From assembly GCA_013054445.1 (NCBI GenBank), contig JAAMPI010000463.1:1-36852 (forward strand): DNA of 36,852 bases, written 5' to 3'. The DNA is from Cudoniella acicularis (lineage: Eukaryota > Ascomycota > Leotiomycetes > Helotiales > Helotiaceae). The notes beneath the pieces were generated by a model. That model was not told the origin of the DNA. It did not search any database and saw nothing but the letters and a program-made list of their open reading frames with translations. Position numbers and translations under genes: made by a program. This document shows, in pieces, positions 15,739-25,984 of this stretch; position 1 is the stretch's first letter; every line of letters starts with the position of its first letter.

Positions 15739-17232
15739 GTCGTGGAGGTCGGGCAAAGAGGCTTATGCCATCAGGCGCAATTGTCGAATCGTATGGCAGA
15801 GGAGAACAAATGAGCGGGTGGATGGAAGAAGAGGTTGTTGAGAAGGTGGTGGAATTGAGAGGAGAGGGTGAGATTGAAGGCAAATATCGAGGACGCGAGG
15901 TGCGTAGCGGCAGGACCAAGTGAATATATACAGGGTATCGTCTTCGTTGCTGATGATGGGCGTATATGTTGAGAGTTGAAGATGAAGTTCTCCACGGTTG
16001 CTTCCAAGATGTGGTCAATATCAAGTCCCGACTGTTGTTTGCAAAGTTTCGTTCGAGTAGAATTCGGGTTGATGTTATGTACTCAAGACTTATTCGAATT
16101 ATAAATTATTTGTTCTAGGCGAAGTATAGGGGCTATGGCGTAATTGTTAGAAGAAGTTGGACTCCCAAGAGTTGGAGGTAGAAGAACTCACAAAAACTCG
16201 CTTGTTGTGGTAGATGCCAACAACAGCGACAAATACCATAAGGCATGAATAATACCCCAGAAATGGTATCACCGAATCGCAGCAACCTGTCTCTGATGCC
16301 TCGCATTCCAGGTGCGCTAACCATATATTGGCGAAATCTTAAATTTGTATTGATGACGTTATAGCGCGAATGCTCTTGAAATTCTTGAAGATGGAGCAGA
16401 TTATTAGTGTGTAAATAATTTGAAGCGCTGAAGGTAAAATTCAAGAAAGATTAAAAGGCTTCCATCAAAAGGAGTTTCTTCCCAAAGTATTTCGATTCAG
16501 GAGCAGCTTCATCCCGAAGTAGTTTGTTCCAAGAATAATTCGTTCGGTCGCTGAGCGGGTTGAAGTGACTTGAAACTTCGTCGCCTCAAGCAAGAATCCA
16601 GTTTTGATATATTCCAGGGTTAGAATTGAAGTTGAAGCCAACAATTACACGGCGCAAGCACACAAATAAAACCCTTAGCACCGCAAACATATAGGCACTG
16701 TTGAATGTAGGGGCGACATTCTTGCCTGATAGAAAAGTAGGAGAGACAGTTAGGAGTATAAATAGGGAGGCGTCCTACAGAGACTCAAATTTCACCCATC
16801 GCAAAGAAGATTCAATTCCTCAACAATAAAATAGAAACCTATGATAACGTATCAAGCATTTAAGCGCGAAATCCAAGCAAGTACTTAAGCAGATGTCCAA
16901 AGCGAAATCAAAAGGGGGGAGGTAAAACATGGTATGGTTTAAGCGAACCAATTGGCTGACACGGGGGGGGGGGGTTGGTTCCAAATGCCCGATGGCATAC
17001 CTAAGTAATAATGCCGCTTTACTGAAAGTGCATTAATACCGAGTAAATAGAGATGGGCTGATAGAGAGACAGAGATAAATGGCGCCGCCTTGGGCAGTAT
17101 GGGTATAAGGCAAATGGAACAGATTGTGGAATATTCATCAAAACGCAAGACGCAAGAAAAGAAATCACATCTTAGAGATTTACCAATCTTCAAGGAGACA
17201 TGGTGTACTTTCCTAATCTCTAAGTAACGCCA
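15739..17232. other. Intergenic region upstream of the large coiled-coil gene
   Basis: About 1.5 kb containing the 5' side of the large coiled-coil gene and the 3' end of the Dbp9 gene. A 12-G homopolymer lies at 16963-16974. Open frames here (e.g. 16444-16133 minus) show no domain and no splice partners. No RNA gene was recognised. Confidence 0.5.
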
Positions 17233-19155
17233 CTACTTCCTCGCCTTCCCCCTAAAATTCTTTAACGGATCTACCTTCCTCCCACCAACTTTCTTTCCTT
17301 TGCCCTTCCCCCTCCGATACCTATTTTCACTCGTCTTCCTCAACCCCACAAACCCCACCCCATTCCCAGTGATCGCCTTCTTGCCTCCCTCCGGTAGCAA
17401 ATAATCCGGCACATGCTTCAAATGACCCTGGACCCTGGCAGGCCTCAATTCGCCATCATGCCTCAAATGATGCAAATCGCCCGGGTTCTCCTCGAAATGC
17501 CTCTTCAACTTCTCACTTTTGATCAACTCTTGTCTCAACTCCCGTGTTCTCGCTTCTCGAATCGCAACCCTGGTTACAGCTCGTAAAGCGTCGCCCATGC
17601 GATAGCGGAATGCTTCCACTTGCTTCATGTCGAAGTTGTAGGGTTTGACTTCTTTGCCTTTTTTAGATTGGGACTTGACTATTTTTGCGAGGACCTTTTC
17701 GTCGTCTTTAGCGGATTCGAGACTCGTCGGTATATGTTTGCGGTAGAGTGTGGAGGGAATGATGAATGATAAGGCCATGCCTGTCTGCCCGGCTCGAGCT
17801 GTTCGGCCAATGCGGTGCGTGTAAGATTTTGAGGATGTTGGGAGGTCGAAATTGAGCACGCAGGCGACGTTCTTGAAGTCGATGCCACGTGAAATTCCGT
17901 ATTCTTTGTCTTTCTCCGCCGTTTTTCGCTTCTTCTTCGAAGGCTCCTTGGCGGCTTGCTCTTCTGCCTTCTTCTCCTCATTCTTTTTGCCACTTGAAGT
18001 CTCGTCTTCGGGAAGCTCCTCTGCCTTAGAGTCCTCTTCGTCACCCAACACCTCGTGTTCATCAGATGCAATGACAATGTCATACACATTCTTGTTGAAT
18101 TCCTCCACAACATGTATCCTCGAGTTGACCGGTAATTCCGAATTCAAAATGCAGCTTCGTATTCCAAATTGTTCTAGATATAGTTTCAGCCGGTAACATC
18201 TGTCGATATCGGCAACGAATATGATGCATTTGCCCTTGATCAGGTTGAGCTTGAAAATGACGTAGACCAACAAAAACTTTTCGTCTTCTCCACATCTACG
18301 ACTTGTTAGCAACCACATACCATTCCAGGAGAAGAACCATATACTTCACAACATATTGACTGACACCTTCCCCTTCTACCTCCGGCTCCTCAAGCTTCAA
18401 AACCACTGGATCCCGACAAAACAAGCCCTTCAGCGTCTCAACCTCACTCGTCAACGTAGCACTCATCAAAATAGTCTGAACGCCCTTTGGCACAACCTTC
18501 GCAACATTCTGTAAATCCTCGTCATATCCATACGACAACACCAAATCCGCCTCATCAATAACCAAATGTGCCAGCTTCTCCAAAGAAAGCGCAGAGCCTT
18601 CCAAGTTTGCAGAGGCTCGTGCTGGAGTCGCTATCACGATATCAGGTGAATCCGCGAGGAGAGATCTTTGGACCGCATCCGAGACCTTCTGCGTAAGATT
18701 GACAGCCCGTATATCTTTGGCGCAGAACGCCGCGAACGATTCCACAGCTCTGGTGACCTGCTCGGCGAGCTCGCGGGTGGGGACGAGGATTAAAGCGGAT
18801 GTACATTGCGTCGAATTGGTCTATGAAGATTAGAAAAGGTTCCTTCATCGAAACCAAAAAGAATGGGAAAACTAACTAATTTCCGCTTCAAGATCAAATG
18901 CAAGATCGGAAGCAAATACGCAGCCGTCTTCCCCGACCCAGTCTTCGCTCTCGCAAGCACATCTCTTCCCTCTAATGCCAAAGGTATCGCCTTACTCTGC
19001 ACGGGTGTCGGGGTCTGAAAATTCTGCTTTGCGATACCTTGTAAAAGTCGAGAGTCCAATCCTAGGCTGGCAAACGTATTCTCCGGAGGCGCCTGGTTCT
19101 TCTCAACCTCTTCGGCCGGTGCGGGAACATCATTGGCGTCGAGTTTGCGCTTCAT
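17233..19155 (-). CDS. DBP9: DEAD-box ATP-dependent RNA helicase Dbp9 (60S ribosome biogenesis)
   Basis: Three exons, 19155-18877, 18820-18345 and 18295-17233, give 605 aa. Dbp9 is a nucleolar helicase required for 27S pre-rRNA processing and 60S assembly (family knowledge). Helicase motifs in order: Q motif with F/TPTPVQ near 46-53, motif I AKTGSGKT (70-77), Ia PTREL (107-111), DEAD (182-185), SAT (213-215), and motif [12 protein letters not shown]. Before GISRGIDF there is a Glu/Lys-rich insertion (about 60 residues with KKKRK) typical of Dbp9 and separating it from other DEAD-box proteins. The C-terminus is basic and ends GKARK. The first intron (56 nt) restores the codons leading to LILVPTREL; the second (49 nt) joins YVVK to CGEDEKF. 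The start MKRKLDAND is the first plausible ATG; the open frame extends 37 codons further upstream without an ATG. Confidence 0.95.
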
Positions 19156-19925
19156 GTTGTTGATGGGGCTTGGTGATGGAGGGCTGGATGTTTTGGCAAG
19201 ATGGAGAAGATGGGAATTATTTTTGCACCGCACCCTCTTATCGGATAAGATTAGCGGATTCAGCACGTGACTTGTGACTTCTCAAGTCCCTGTGTCGGGA
19301 TTCGGGAATGCATCTAGGGTGTATAAGTTAGTCCTTATGGTCATATAAAAATCGAAAAGAAAGAGGAATATACTAGTGTGGTATGAAATAACAAGTTTAT
19401 ATAATTTTGGTGTTTTTTAAATTTTTAAATTTAATTACTACTAATATTAAGCATTTTCTATTTGTATATCATTTCTCTTTTTCTTGATATTTAGATATCT
19501 TTATGAAAATTGAATAATATTTTGCCAATATTCATTAAGTCTCGGTAGCTTTAGGTTAACTTATGTATTTGTGGGCGAACTTCATTGCCGGTTATTGCTC
19601 TAAGTGCCGAGGTTTTTATGAATACTCTCTAGAAGCAAAATCACTCAGCTTTTTCAGTAGGAATTATATTCAAGTTAGCGAAGTAAAATAGGTTATTTAT
19701 TGTGTTGTGTATGAGTTATTATTATACTATGAGTATTTGTGAACTACTCAGGGTTATAATCCTTCCTGGCAACCCGATCGAATAAGAGTGAAATTTCGCT
19801 GCTGCAGGATCGCGCTTACAATTCCTCAATCTTACATCAGCGGCAATTCTACGACAGCATCCAACCTTACGTGAAGTATCTCGTTCTTTGGCCTTTATCA
19901 CACCTCCGTACCCCCATCAATCACG
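19156..19925. other. AT-rich intergenic region upstream of Dbp9
   Basis: About 770 bp. The part nearest Dbp9 is its promoter. From about 19370 to 19740 the DNA is strongly AT-rich, including TTAAATTTTTAAATTTAA near 19427, with no open frame of note. This marks the change from the conserved left half to the gene-poor right half. Confidence 0.5.
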
Positions 19926-21914
19926 ATGGAACCGGAGGCAGCCGAGCTTTGCACATTTTGTGCTGAATTAACCCCGCTTAAAGAAGAGTATCACCAAGCC
20001 GAACTTATCATGCGAGCATGAAGCTCCTCGAACAGTCTAGTCAAACCTGTTCGATTTGCAAAGTTTTATTGGCAGATTGGTCTCTGGAAAAGACACGAAA
20101 TCGACTTCCAGTCAATATCAATATTGATAAAGAAGCCTACGAAAGTATTGTTCTGGGTGCGAAACTGAAGGAAGTTCAAAGAGCAGGCTCAGCGCTCTCC
20201 TGGGCGATATTAGAGATTAATTTTCTTACTCGGGGGTTGGAGTTTACCAATTGCTTTTCTATTGCCACTTACAACCCCACGTGTATGTTAGGAGTCTGTC
20301 TGTTCTATGGCGTTTGTTAGCACTATATCACTCTAGCGGCCAGCGCCAGCCAGCCGATTTGGAAGCTGCTGCAACTTCAACTCCGGACAAAATATCAACT
20401 GCGAAGTCGTGGCTCCACGAATACGAGCTGAAACACCAAAAATGCAAACCCTCTGCAACTCAACTGCCAAAGAGGTTAACCGATGTCGGCTCACTTGCTG
20501 GACCTCCCCCTAAACTTGTTATATCTAAAGATTTGCATAATTGAGAGAATATCAAATATGCCACCCTGAGTTACTGCTAGGGAAAAGCCAATTTCTGCAC
20601 GACTACGGAGAACGAGCATGCACACAAAAGAGATATCCCATATCAACTCCTCCCTCCGGCTCTTCAGGATACATTGACTTTGACGTACCACTTACACATC
20701 CAGTTTTTATGGATCGATGCTTTGTGTATAGTGCAGGTCGACCATACCGAATAGGCGACCGAAGCTTTAAAAATGCAAGACATATATTCAGGGAGCTCAA
20801 TTACGATTGCTGCCACAGATGCACCTGATGGTTCCGTAGGTTGTTTTCCCTCCAACTCGAATCCTAACCCTAATTTGGATAAACTCGGTGCCTTTTTAAC
20901 TATTACCAACAAGGGAAGTGGCCTAGGAACTATTGTACGAGTACAGCCACGCGATATTAGGACTTTTGCCGAAGGTTCGGTGCTTAATTCTCGAGGCCGG
21001 GTACTCCAAGAGATGGTGCTTTCAAATCGCATTTTGCACTTGGTGTGCTCTAGACTTTACTAAGAGTGCAGATATGAATGCCGAGCTGAAATAGGGTTTG
21101 TTTTCGATCGATCAACCGTGTATTTTGGTTCGATTCCCATTTTGCCTGACGATATTCAGAGCGGGGCGAATAAAATATGGTGGAGATGGGTCGAGAGTTA
21201 CTCGCGACGAATCTTCTCTTTTCCAGAGGATATACTTCCTGCCTTGTGTAGAATCGTTCGGTATTATCAATTAGCTACGAAGGATATTCCAATTCTTGGC
21301 CTGTGGGAGCGATCTCTTCATTAGGGCTTGCTGTGGATGAGAATTATGGAACTAAATCAGGGTGTTAATCAGAATCCATATCGTCTGTCTAGTATTCCTT
21401 CTTGGACCTGGTTATCTTGTCCTTATAAAATCTCCTACGATCTCTGGGAATCTAGGAGAGACAAAGGCAAGCTTCACAAAGATATCTACGATCACGTTAA
21501 CCTTATCGATTGGGCAGTGGAATGGACCTCCAAGACTCTGACTTCTAACGTTAAGTCCACGAGTCTTGTCTTGAATGGCTCAGTCCGAGAAATTGTACTG
21601 AGTGTCGCACCTGAGGCAAAATACATCAATCCTCCTTAGATGCTTATAACGAGAAGCCAGGATTTGGAAAAAAGCCCTTTCCATGGAAATATATAGGTTA
21701 GTTCGACGACGGAGTACGAATGTCTCCTACTCGGTACCTGTGTCTCCTTCTACGGTCGAGGATATACAAAAACACGTCATTGATAGCAGAAACATTCCTC
21801 ATTTTAGAGGCTTACTTGGGTAAAAATGAGTATCGGCGAGTGGGTATAGGGAATTACAGGGGTGAAAGTCGAAGTTTTGATCTGACGGTGACACGAACCG
21901 TGAGTCATATTTGA
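19926..21914 (+). pseudogene. HET-domain (heterokaryon incompatibility) pseudogene
   Basis: The HET family pattern can be followed for 2 kb but is broken. An ATG at 19926 opens MEPEAAELCTFCAELTPL; the frame shifts near 20000-20018 to KLLEQSSQTCSICKVLL (the CxxC-type N-terminus of HET proteins) and again near 20315. One frame then continues from about 20320 to 21770 with WLHEYELKHQKC, YATLSYC[stop]G (HET motif SYCWG), FLWIDALCI, MQDIYSGSSITIAATDA (HET IY..A..TI.A), VLQEMVLSNRILH, WVESYSRRI and PSWTWLS. In-frame stops lie at 20542, 20578, 20752, 21061, 21322, 21637 and 21694. A last frameshift near 21770 leads to LILEAYLGKNEYRRVGIG, the usual HET C-terminus. Intact HET proteins trigger cell death on non-self fusion; this copy cannot make one. 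Confidence 0.85.
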
Positions 21915-22516
21915 GAAGTTAGAGCAATTATATCGGTGCTGCTTGGGCTAATTAGTGAAGTGCGGTTGAGCCTGAAGATTAGAAATTGCACTATTTGTGA
22001 CCACATGGTGAGATTCTGCAAAAAATGGCTTTGAAGGTCGAAGGCCGTCAAACCTAACTAAGTTATAATTATTAATCCCTCTGCTTAATATTGATTTTAT
22101 TTAAAGGTTTTATCCTTACTTTTGTTTCTATTTCGAAGTGTTTACATATGTTGTCCTATAATCGCCAGCAGGCTCAAGTATAACTGTTACAAGCCGGGTG
22201 ATTTTTAAATTACTCTTGTTTTGTATCTAAATATTTTTTAACTTCTTGCTCAAGTTTCTTCAAAGCCTCTGTTTACAAACAACTCACTTCTCATTATCTT
22301 GTACGACTATATAAGATTCAGTGATTCACTAACTACACAACAACCGTAAATTATCCCCCTCATAAATCATACCCTATAAGTGATTCATATCCATATTCCC
22401 GACCTACTTTTGATTCCTTAAAGTATAGCGAGCGATTTCTATACCACCACTCCTTCCCCCTATGATTAACCTTCCAAGCAAAACAGCTATCCACTAACAA
22501 ACACCACTCCCGTGAG
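21915..22516. other. AT-rich intergenic region downstream of the HET pseudogene
   Basis: About 600 bp, AT-rich at about 22050-22330. No coding frame or RNA gene was recognised. It may contain decayed repeat DNA. Confidence 0.45.
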
Positions 22517-22575
22517 TATAAAAACCTCTCTCAAGTGCCACATTTCCCCCCCTCCCCTTCTTTCTTTTTTTTATT
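22517..22575 (+). promoter_or_regulatory. TATA-like box followed by pyrimidine tract
   Basis: TATAAAAA at 22517-22524 is followed within 25-50 bp by a long C/T tract (about 22545-22570), an arrangement common at fungal core promoters and transcription starts. It points rightward to the small frame at 22882. The same spot also reads as a splice donor (GTGAGTAT), so a 5'-UTR intron is another possibility. Confidence 0.35.
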
Positions 22576-22881
22576 ATCATCAATATCTGTTTATCCATCC
22601 TCGACACTCTGCCATCGAATCAAGCAATTAACATCAAATACTCATTCAAGTTACACAACTTCTCGGCTCCATCGACCAAGCAACCGACGAACTTTACCTC
22701 GCTCACCACACTCATGCAACTCAACTGAACTCAACTCCTCCTTTTCCCCGCACAGTCCCAAACCCTTAAATCCCAGCAACTCCAAGGCACAAGTTCAGTC
22801 CCCCCCAACACCCGCCAACCATGTGGATCCTCTACACCGACATCTACACCGGCTCGAACCGCCCACACCACAAAGCCCCCA

Positions 22882-23067
22882 ATGAAAACCCTCTCCGCAA
22901 AGTCCAATGCGAAGACGCCAAAAAAAAAAAGCGGCCAACCATGCATCGGCGACAATGTCATCTCAAAAACAGAAAACCAAGCCAAGTGCCCGCAATGCGA
23001 GACCGCCTGCAACAGAACAGACGACGCGGGCAGGGCCTTGGAAGACAATGTTGTTAATGCGTGGTGA
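22882..23067 (+). CDS. Possible 61-aa hypothetical protein
   Basis: The frame reads MKTLSAKSNAKTPKKKSG, then contains CPQCETAC and ends DNVVNAW. Composition is protein-like (Lys/Ser/Ala-rich N-terminus, then a Cys pair) and there is a TATA/CT-tract promoter-like signal 365 bp upstream. The frame crosses an A11 run (22920-22930), so a one-base difference there would switch it to the overlapping frame starting at 22821 (MWILYTDIYTG). No family is recognised. It may be non-coding. Confidence 0.3.
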   Translation: MKTLSAKSNAKTPKKKSGQPCIGDNVISKTENQAKCPQCETACNRTDDAGRALEDNVVNAW

Positions 23068-23778
23068 ATTCGTAGAGAAATGTCGATGCGAAGAGCAGGG
23101 TCGATCAGGCGACGAGGGAAGAAGAAGAACGCCAGGATATGTGGCGATAGCTTCTGACTTCCTGGTTCTTGTGAGGACCAGCTAGTCGGGTTATTTGGAC
23201 CCGGTCAGTTGGTCTTCATATCAGCCACCTTGATCCTGATGCTCTCACTCTTGGCTTATGCGTTCGTTGTCTGTATACTTGTACGTACTCTTTTCTTTTC
23301 CAGACCTGCAGATAGATAGATAGATAGCCTTCAGATTGTTCTTGCATTTTGGAACCGGGATATTTAGGGGCTTGTGTATTTTCAGGTTGGATTTGGATTT
23401 GGATAGCGGTGGAGAATCACGTTGGCGAGTTGATGCATTTTTGGTTATTTATTCACTGCCTTAATCATGTATTTAGAGACTTAATCTAGTGCTAGGTAGA
23501 GGATTACAATTAAAATCACAATAGCTTTTCTTGAATCAACTCCCTCATGTGAACTAACAAGTAGCATTAACCTACTCCGAATTCTATTTAGAAGTAGACT
23601 ATAGCACTAAAGAACTAAAACAGTATCCAAGAATATATATTTATCTAAAATAGTGATTCTTTAACTAGAAATTTCACTGTGCATGCACAGGAAGAGACTC
23701 GCTTAGCGAAAAGGGGTCTCGTCGATTCAACCCCCAACCTCCCGAGTTTAATACTATATAACAGCTAGTTGTTAGTTG
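23068..23778. other. Intergenic region upstream of the secreted-protein gene
   Basis: About 710 bp with a GATA microsatellite (about 23311-23327) and AT-rich sequence after 23440. A TATATA at 23755-23760 is only 19 bp before the next ATG, too close to be an ordinary TATA box for it. No gene is supported. Confidence 0.45.
23311..23327. repeat. GATA microsatellite
   Basis: Four tandem GATA units (GATAGATAGATAGATAG) in intergenic DNA. Confidence 0.9.
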
Positions 23779-24116
23779 ATGCCATACGCATCTATCCTCA
23801 GCGTTGCAGCTTTGTTCGCCCCGGCCCTGGCTATTCAGTGCAGCCCTTGCTCGGTATGTCCCTCCGGTCCATGCGAAATATCCGTTTCCACGACCATCAC
23901 ATGTAATGGCAGCCCCGTGGAGGTCATCGAAACCCTCGTCCAACCGTCAGACGTAAGTATGTCTCTTTCCTATCATGCTGGCCCGCCTTCGCGCTAGATT
24001 CTGCTATATTATCAAATGTTCGGAATGTGCACCACGAAAGAGGCTGATACCGAATTTGCGCTTAGACAACCGATTATGTGGATTGTGAGTGTGGTACAGG
24101 TGGGGCTGGTAAATGA
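23779..24116 (+). CDS. Small secreted cysteine-rich protein (effector-like)
   Basis: Two exons, 23779-23952 and 24066-24116, give 74 aa. Residues 1-18 (MPYASILSVAALFAPALA) form a signal peptide with a hydrophobic core and an A-x-A type cleavage site. The mature part has seven cysteines (21, 24, 27, 32, 42, 65, 67), the first three in a CxxCxxC cluster. The intron has a consensus GTAAGT donor, a CTGAT branch-like site and a CTTAG acceptor; splicing yields TTDYVDCECGTGGAGK, which continues the Cys-rich character. A closer acceptor (CGCTAG, ending 23997) would give a hydrophobic tail with one Cys and looks worse. Small size, secretion signal and Cys density fit fungal effectors or surface peptides; no family is recognised. 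Confidence 0.65.
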
Positions 24117-24871
24117 CGACTGTTTTTATTGACTTTGCATCTTTATTTATTACGTTTAGAACAACAAACATCAGTGTCTATCAACTTCCTATGTGAACTT
24201 TACACCATGAATAGAATTTCAAGCAAGCTCCCTAACTTGGCGAATAGCTTTGGAAATTTCATTTTACTAGTTGTTCCAAGGCGAATAGGTCGTTTACGAT
24301 ATCCTGTATCAGGAATGGAAGTCCCGAAGAATCTAACCAGTAGATTCTACCCACAAGGCCATTTGAGAATCTGGCAACTCATTCTTAGGGAGTTTTAGAG
24401 GGGCACTCTCGCTCGGATTTGTTTGTCTTAAGCCACCGTATTAAAGCATCATTGGACATGCATGCCAGCACAAAAAACAGGTCGAGGTGAGGAATTAATC
24501 CATTTAAAACGGCGAAACTCGAACAACATGTATCGCGTAAATTAAACCTGAGCACTCGTGTCTCTCCTTAAAATCAAGGTGGGGAGGGGATTGCTTTCGC
24601 TGCCCAACCTTATCTCCCTGCAATCTCCACTAGTAGTAGTACAGTATAACCTCTTTCCCAAAAGTTTGCGAAGAGTTAGATAATCCTGGTACTATTAACA
24701 CGTTAGAAGGCATCAGATCACTGAGATGCGATAATGGCTCTTGAGAGGCAGAATAAAGGGGAGGAGTTGGAAATTTCGAATAAGGGTTAAAGCAAAGTCG
24801 AGATAGAAACGTTCAAATATTTTATTAATATTTTGCGTTTTTGGTCCTGATAGAAACGAGACGATCTTGTC
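24117..24871. other. Intergenic region with no supported gene
   Basis: About 750 bp after the secreted-protein gene. A plus-strand frame (24129-24398) has no domain and no splice context. The right end may include remnants of the gene fragment that follows. Confidence 0.4.
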
Positions 24872-25110
24872 CTATCATTTGTATCACAAAAGAAAAGATA
24901 GTCAGCGAACAGCGGGGGAAAGAAAAGGGAGGACCTACCTCCTGCACTTCATCCAATCCGAATGGTTGGTCGCCCAACTTATCTTTCTGAAACATGCCAT
25001 GGTCGACCTTGGCCAAGCCTGTGCTCTCCCAGCACGATTTCGACTGTTTTTCTTGCACGACAAGAAGGCAAGTGGTGCGGTGTACGTAGCCAGCACCCGC
25101 TGCATCTCGA
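24872..25110 (-). pseudogene. Isolated exon fragment of an unidentified protein-coding gene
   Basis: On the minus strand one frame from about 25110 to 24939 reads RDAAGAGYVHRTTCLL, then SCWESTGLAKVDHGMF and LGDQPFGLDEVQE. It ends at a good splice donor (GAG|GTAGGT) with a CTGAC branch-like site and a TAG acceptor at 24872, a 67-nt intron. Composition and splice signals look like real coding sequence. Upstream runs straight into AT-rich DNA, and downstream the frame quickly loses coding character, so it looks like a truncated remnant. I do not recognise the family. Confidence 0.35.
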
Positions 25111-25430
25111 TAAATAAAAATATATAAAATCCTTTATACTAGTAGATATTTAGAGTAAAAGCCTTTATAAGTATTTATACTCCTGCTTTCATGTTATTAA
25201 TATACTATATAGGTGATTTTTAGAAACTCTGACTTTTAAAGACTTATTAACTTTCCTAACTCTCTATCGCGTAAAAATCAAAAACAAGAAAAGGGAAAAG
25301 GCGCTGATATATACGTTACTCTACTCTAGACACTGACACTGGCATACTAAACACAACACCTTTATGCGTATCTAAATCTTAGTAGAGCTCAAACCCCAGT
25401 CACAATGAATCTTTAGAATTTGTCTTTCCA
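25111..25430. other. AT-rich intergenic stretch
   Basis: About 320 bp, very AT-rich at 25110-25270, between the gene fragment and the 3' end of the next gene. Nothing coding is seen. Confidence 0.45.
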
Positions 25431-25984
25431 TCAGAATCCCTCAGCCCTGCCTTCCAAAATCCTGACTTTCCTTCTCAAAGCCTGTCGATGCTTCTTTCCT
25501 CTTTCTCCTTCTGTTAGATCCTCATCCCCTACAAGAAGTCTCTTGTAATCTAGAACCTCGGTCAGGAATCGGTTCATCTGATAACTCTGTTTAGCTGTGC
25601 TAGTTCTGGGAGCAGCTTGGGACGTTTGGTAGTTGGCTGATGACGATATCCTTGTCGAGAGGTTGGATTGGCGGTGGGAGTGAGAATTTGGATCGGAGTT
25701 TTTAGTAGGTGGGGGGGTGAGAGCCGCTGGTGAGTTGACTTCCTGGGGAGATAAACAAGGCCTGGTTTCGTAGAGATGGTTGTGGGACTGCCCCGTCGTT
25801 GCGAGGAAACAACGTCGCTTCGTGATTGGGGACGCCGAAAGTGTGGCGACTCGTGGTATTTCTCGTTTGAGAGTTTGACTGATGGCGCTGGTAGCATGTA
25901 CGGCATGTTCTGGATTCTTGTCAGACTGGTGAGGTGAAAGTTCGATATTGCTTCACATACCTTCCAGCAACTCCGTGTAAACAT
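25431..25984 (-). CDS. 169-aa fungal protein of unknown function
   Basis: Two exons, 25984-25961 (MFTRSCWK) and 25916-25431. The 44-nt intron has a GTATGT donor and an ACAAG acceptor and joins in phase 0. After splicing, 161 codons run open to TGA, starting NPEHAVHATSAISQTL and ending in a charged segment that looks helical (MNRFLTEVLDYKRLL ... GKKHRQALRRKVRIL). The middle is Ser/Pro/Asn-rich and probably disordered. Exon 2 has no ATG until near its end, so it is easily missed by start-based ORF finding. The competing frame on this strand (25984-25574, reading through the intron) has a poorer composition. No family is recognised; the basic N-terminus could be organellar or nuclear, but that is not decidable. 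Confidence 0.6.

Noticed and set aside
15537..15923. 128-codon plus-strand frame
   Set aside because: Mostly antisense to exon 1 and the 5' region of the large coiled-coil gene; composition mirrors the opposite strand.
16963..16974. 12-G homopolymer
   Set aside because: Simple homopolymer in intergenic DNA; no G-quadruplex pattern of separate runs around it.
22535..22885. 116-codon Ser/Pro-rich plus-strand frame
   Set aside because: Low-complexity translation of a C/T-rich promoter/5'-UTR-like stretch.
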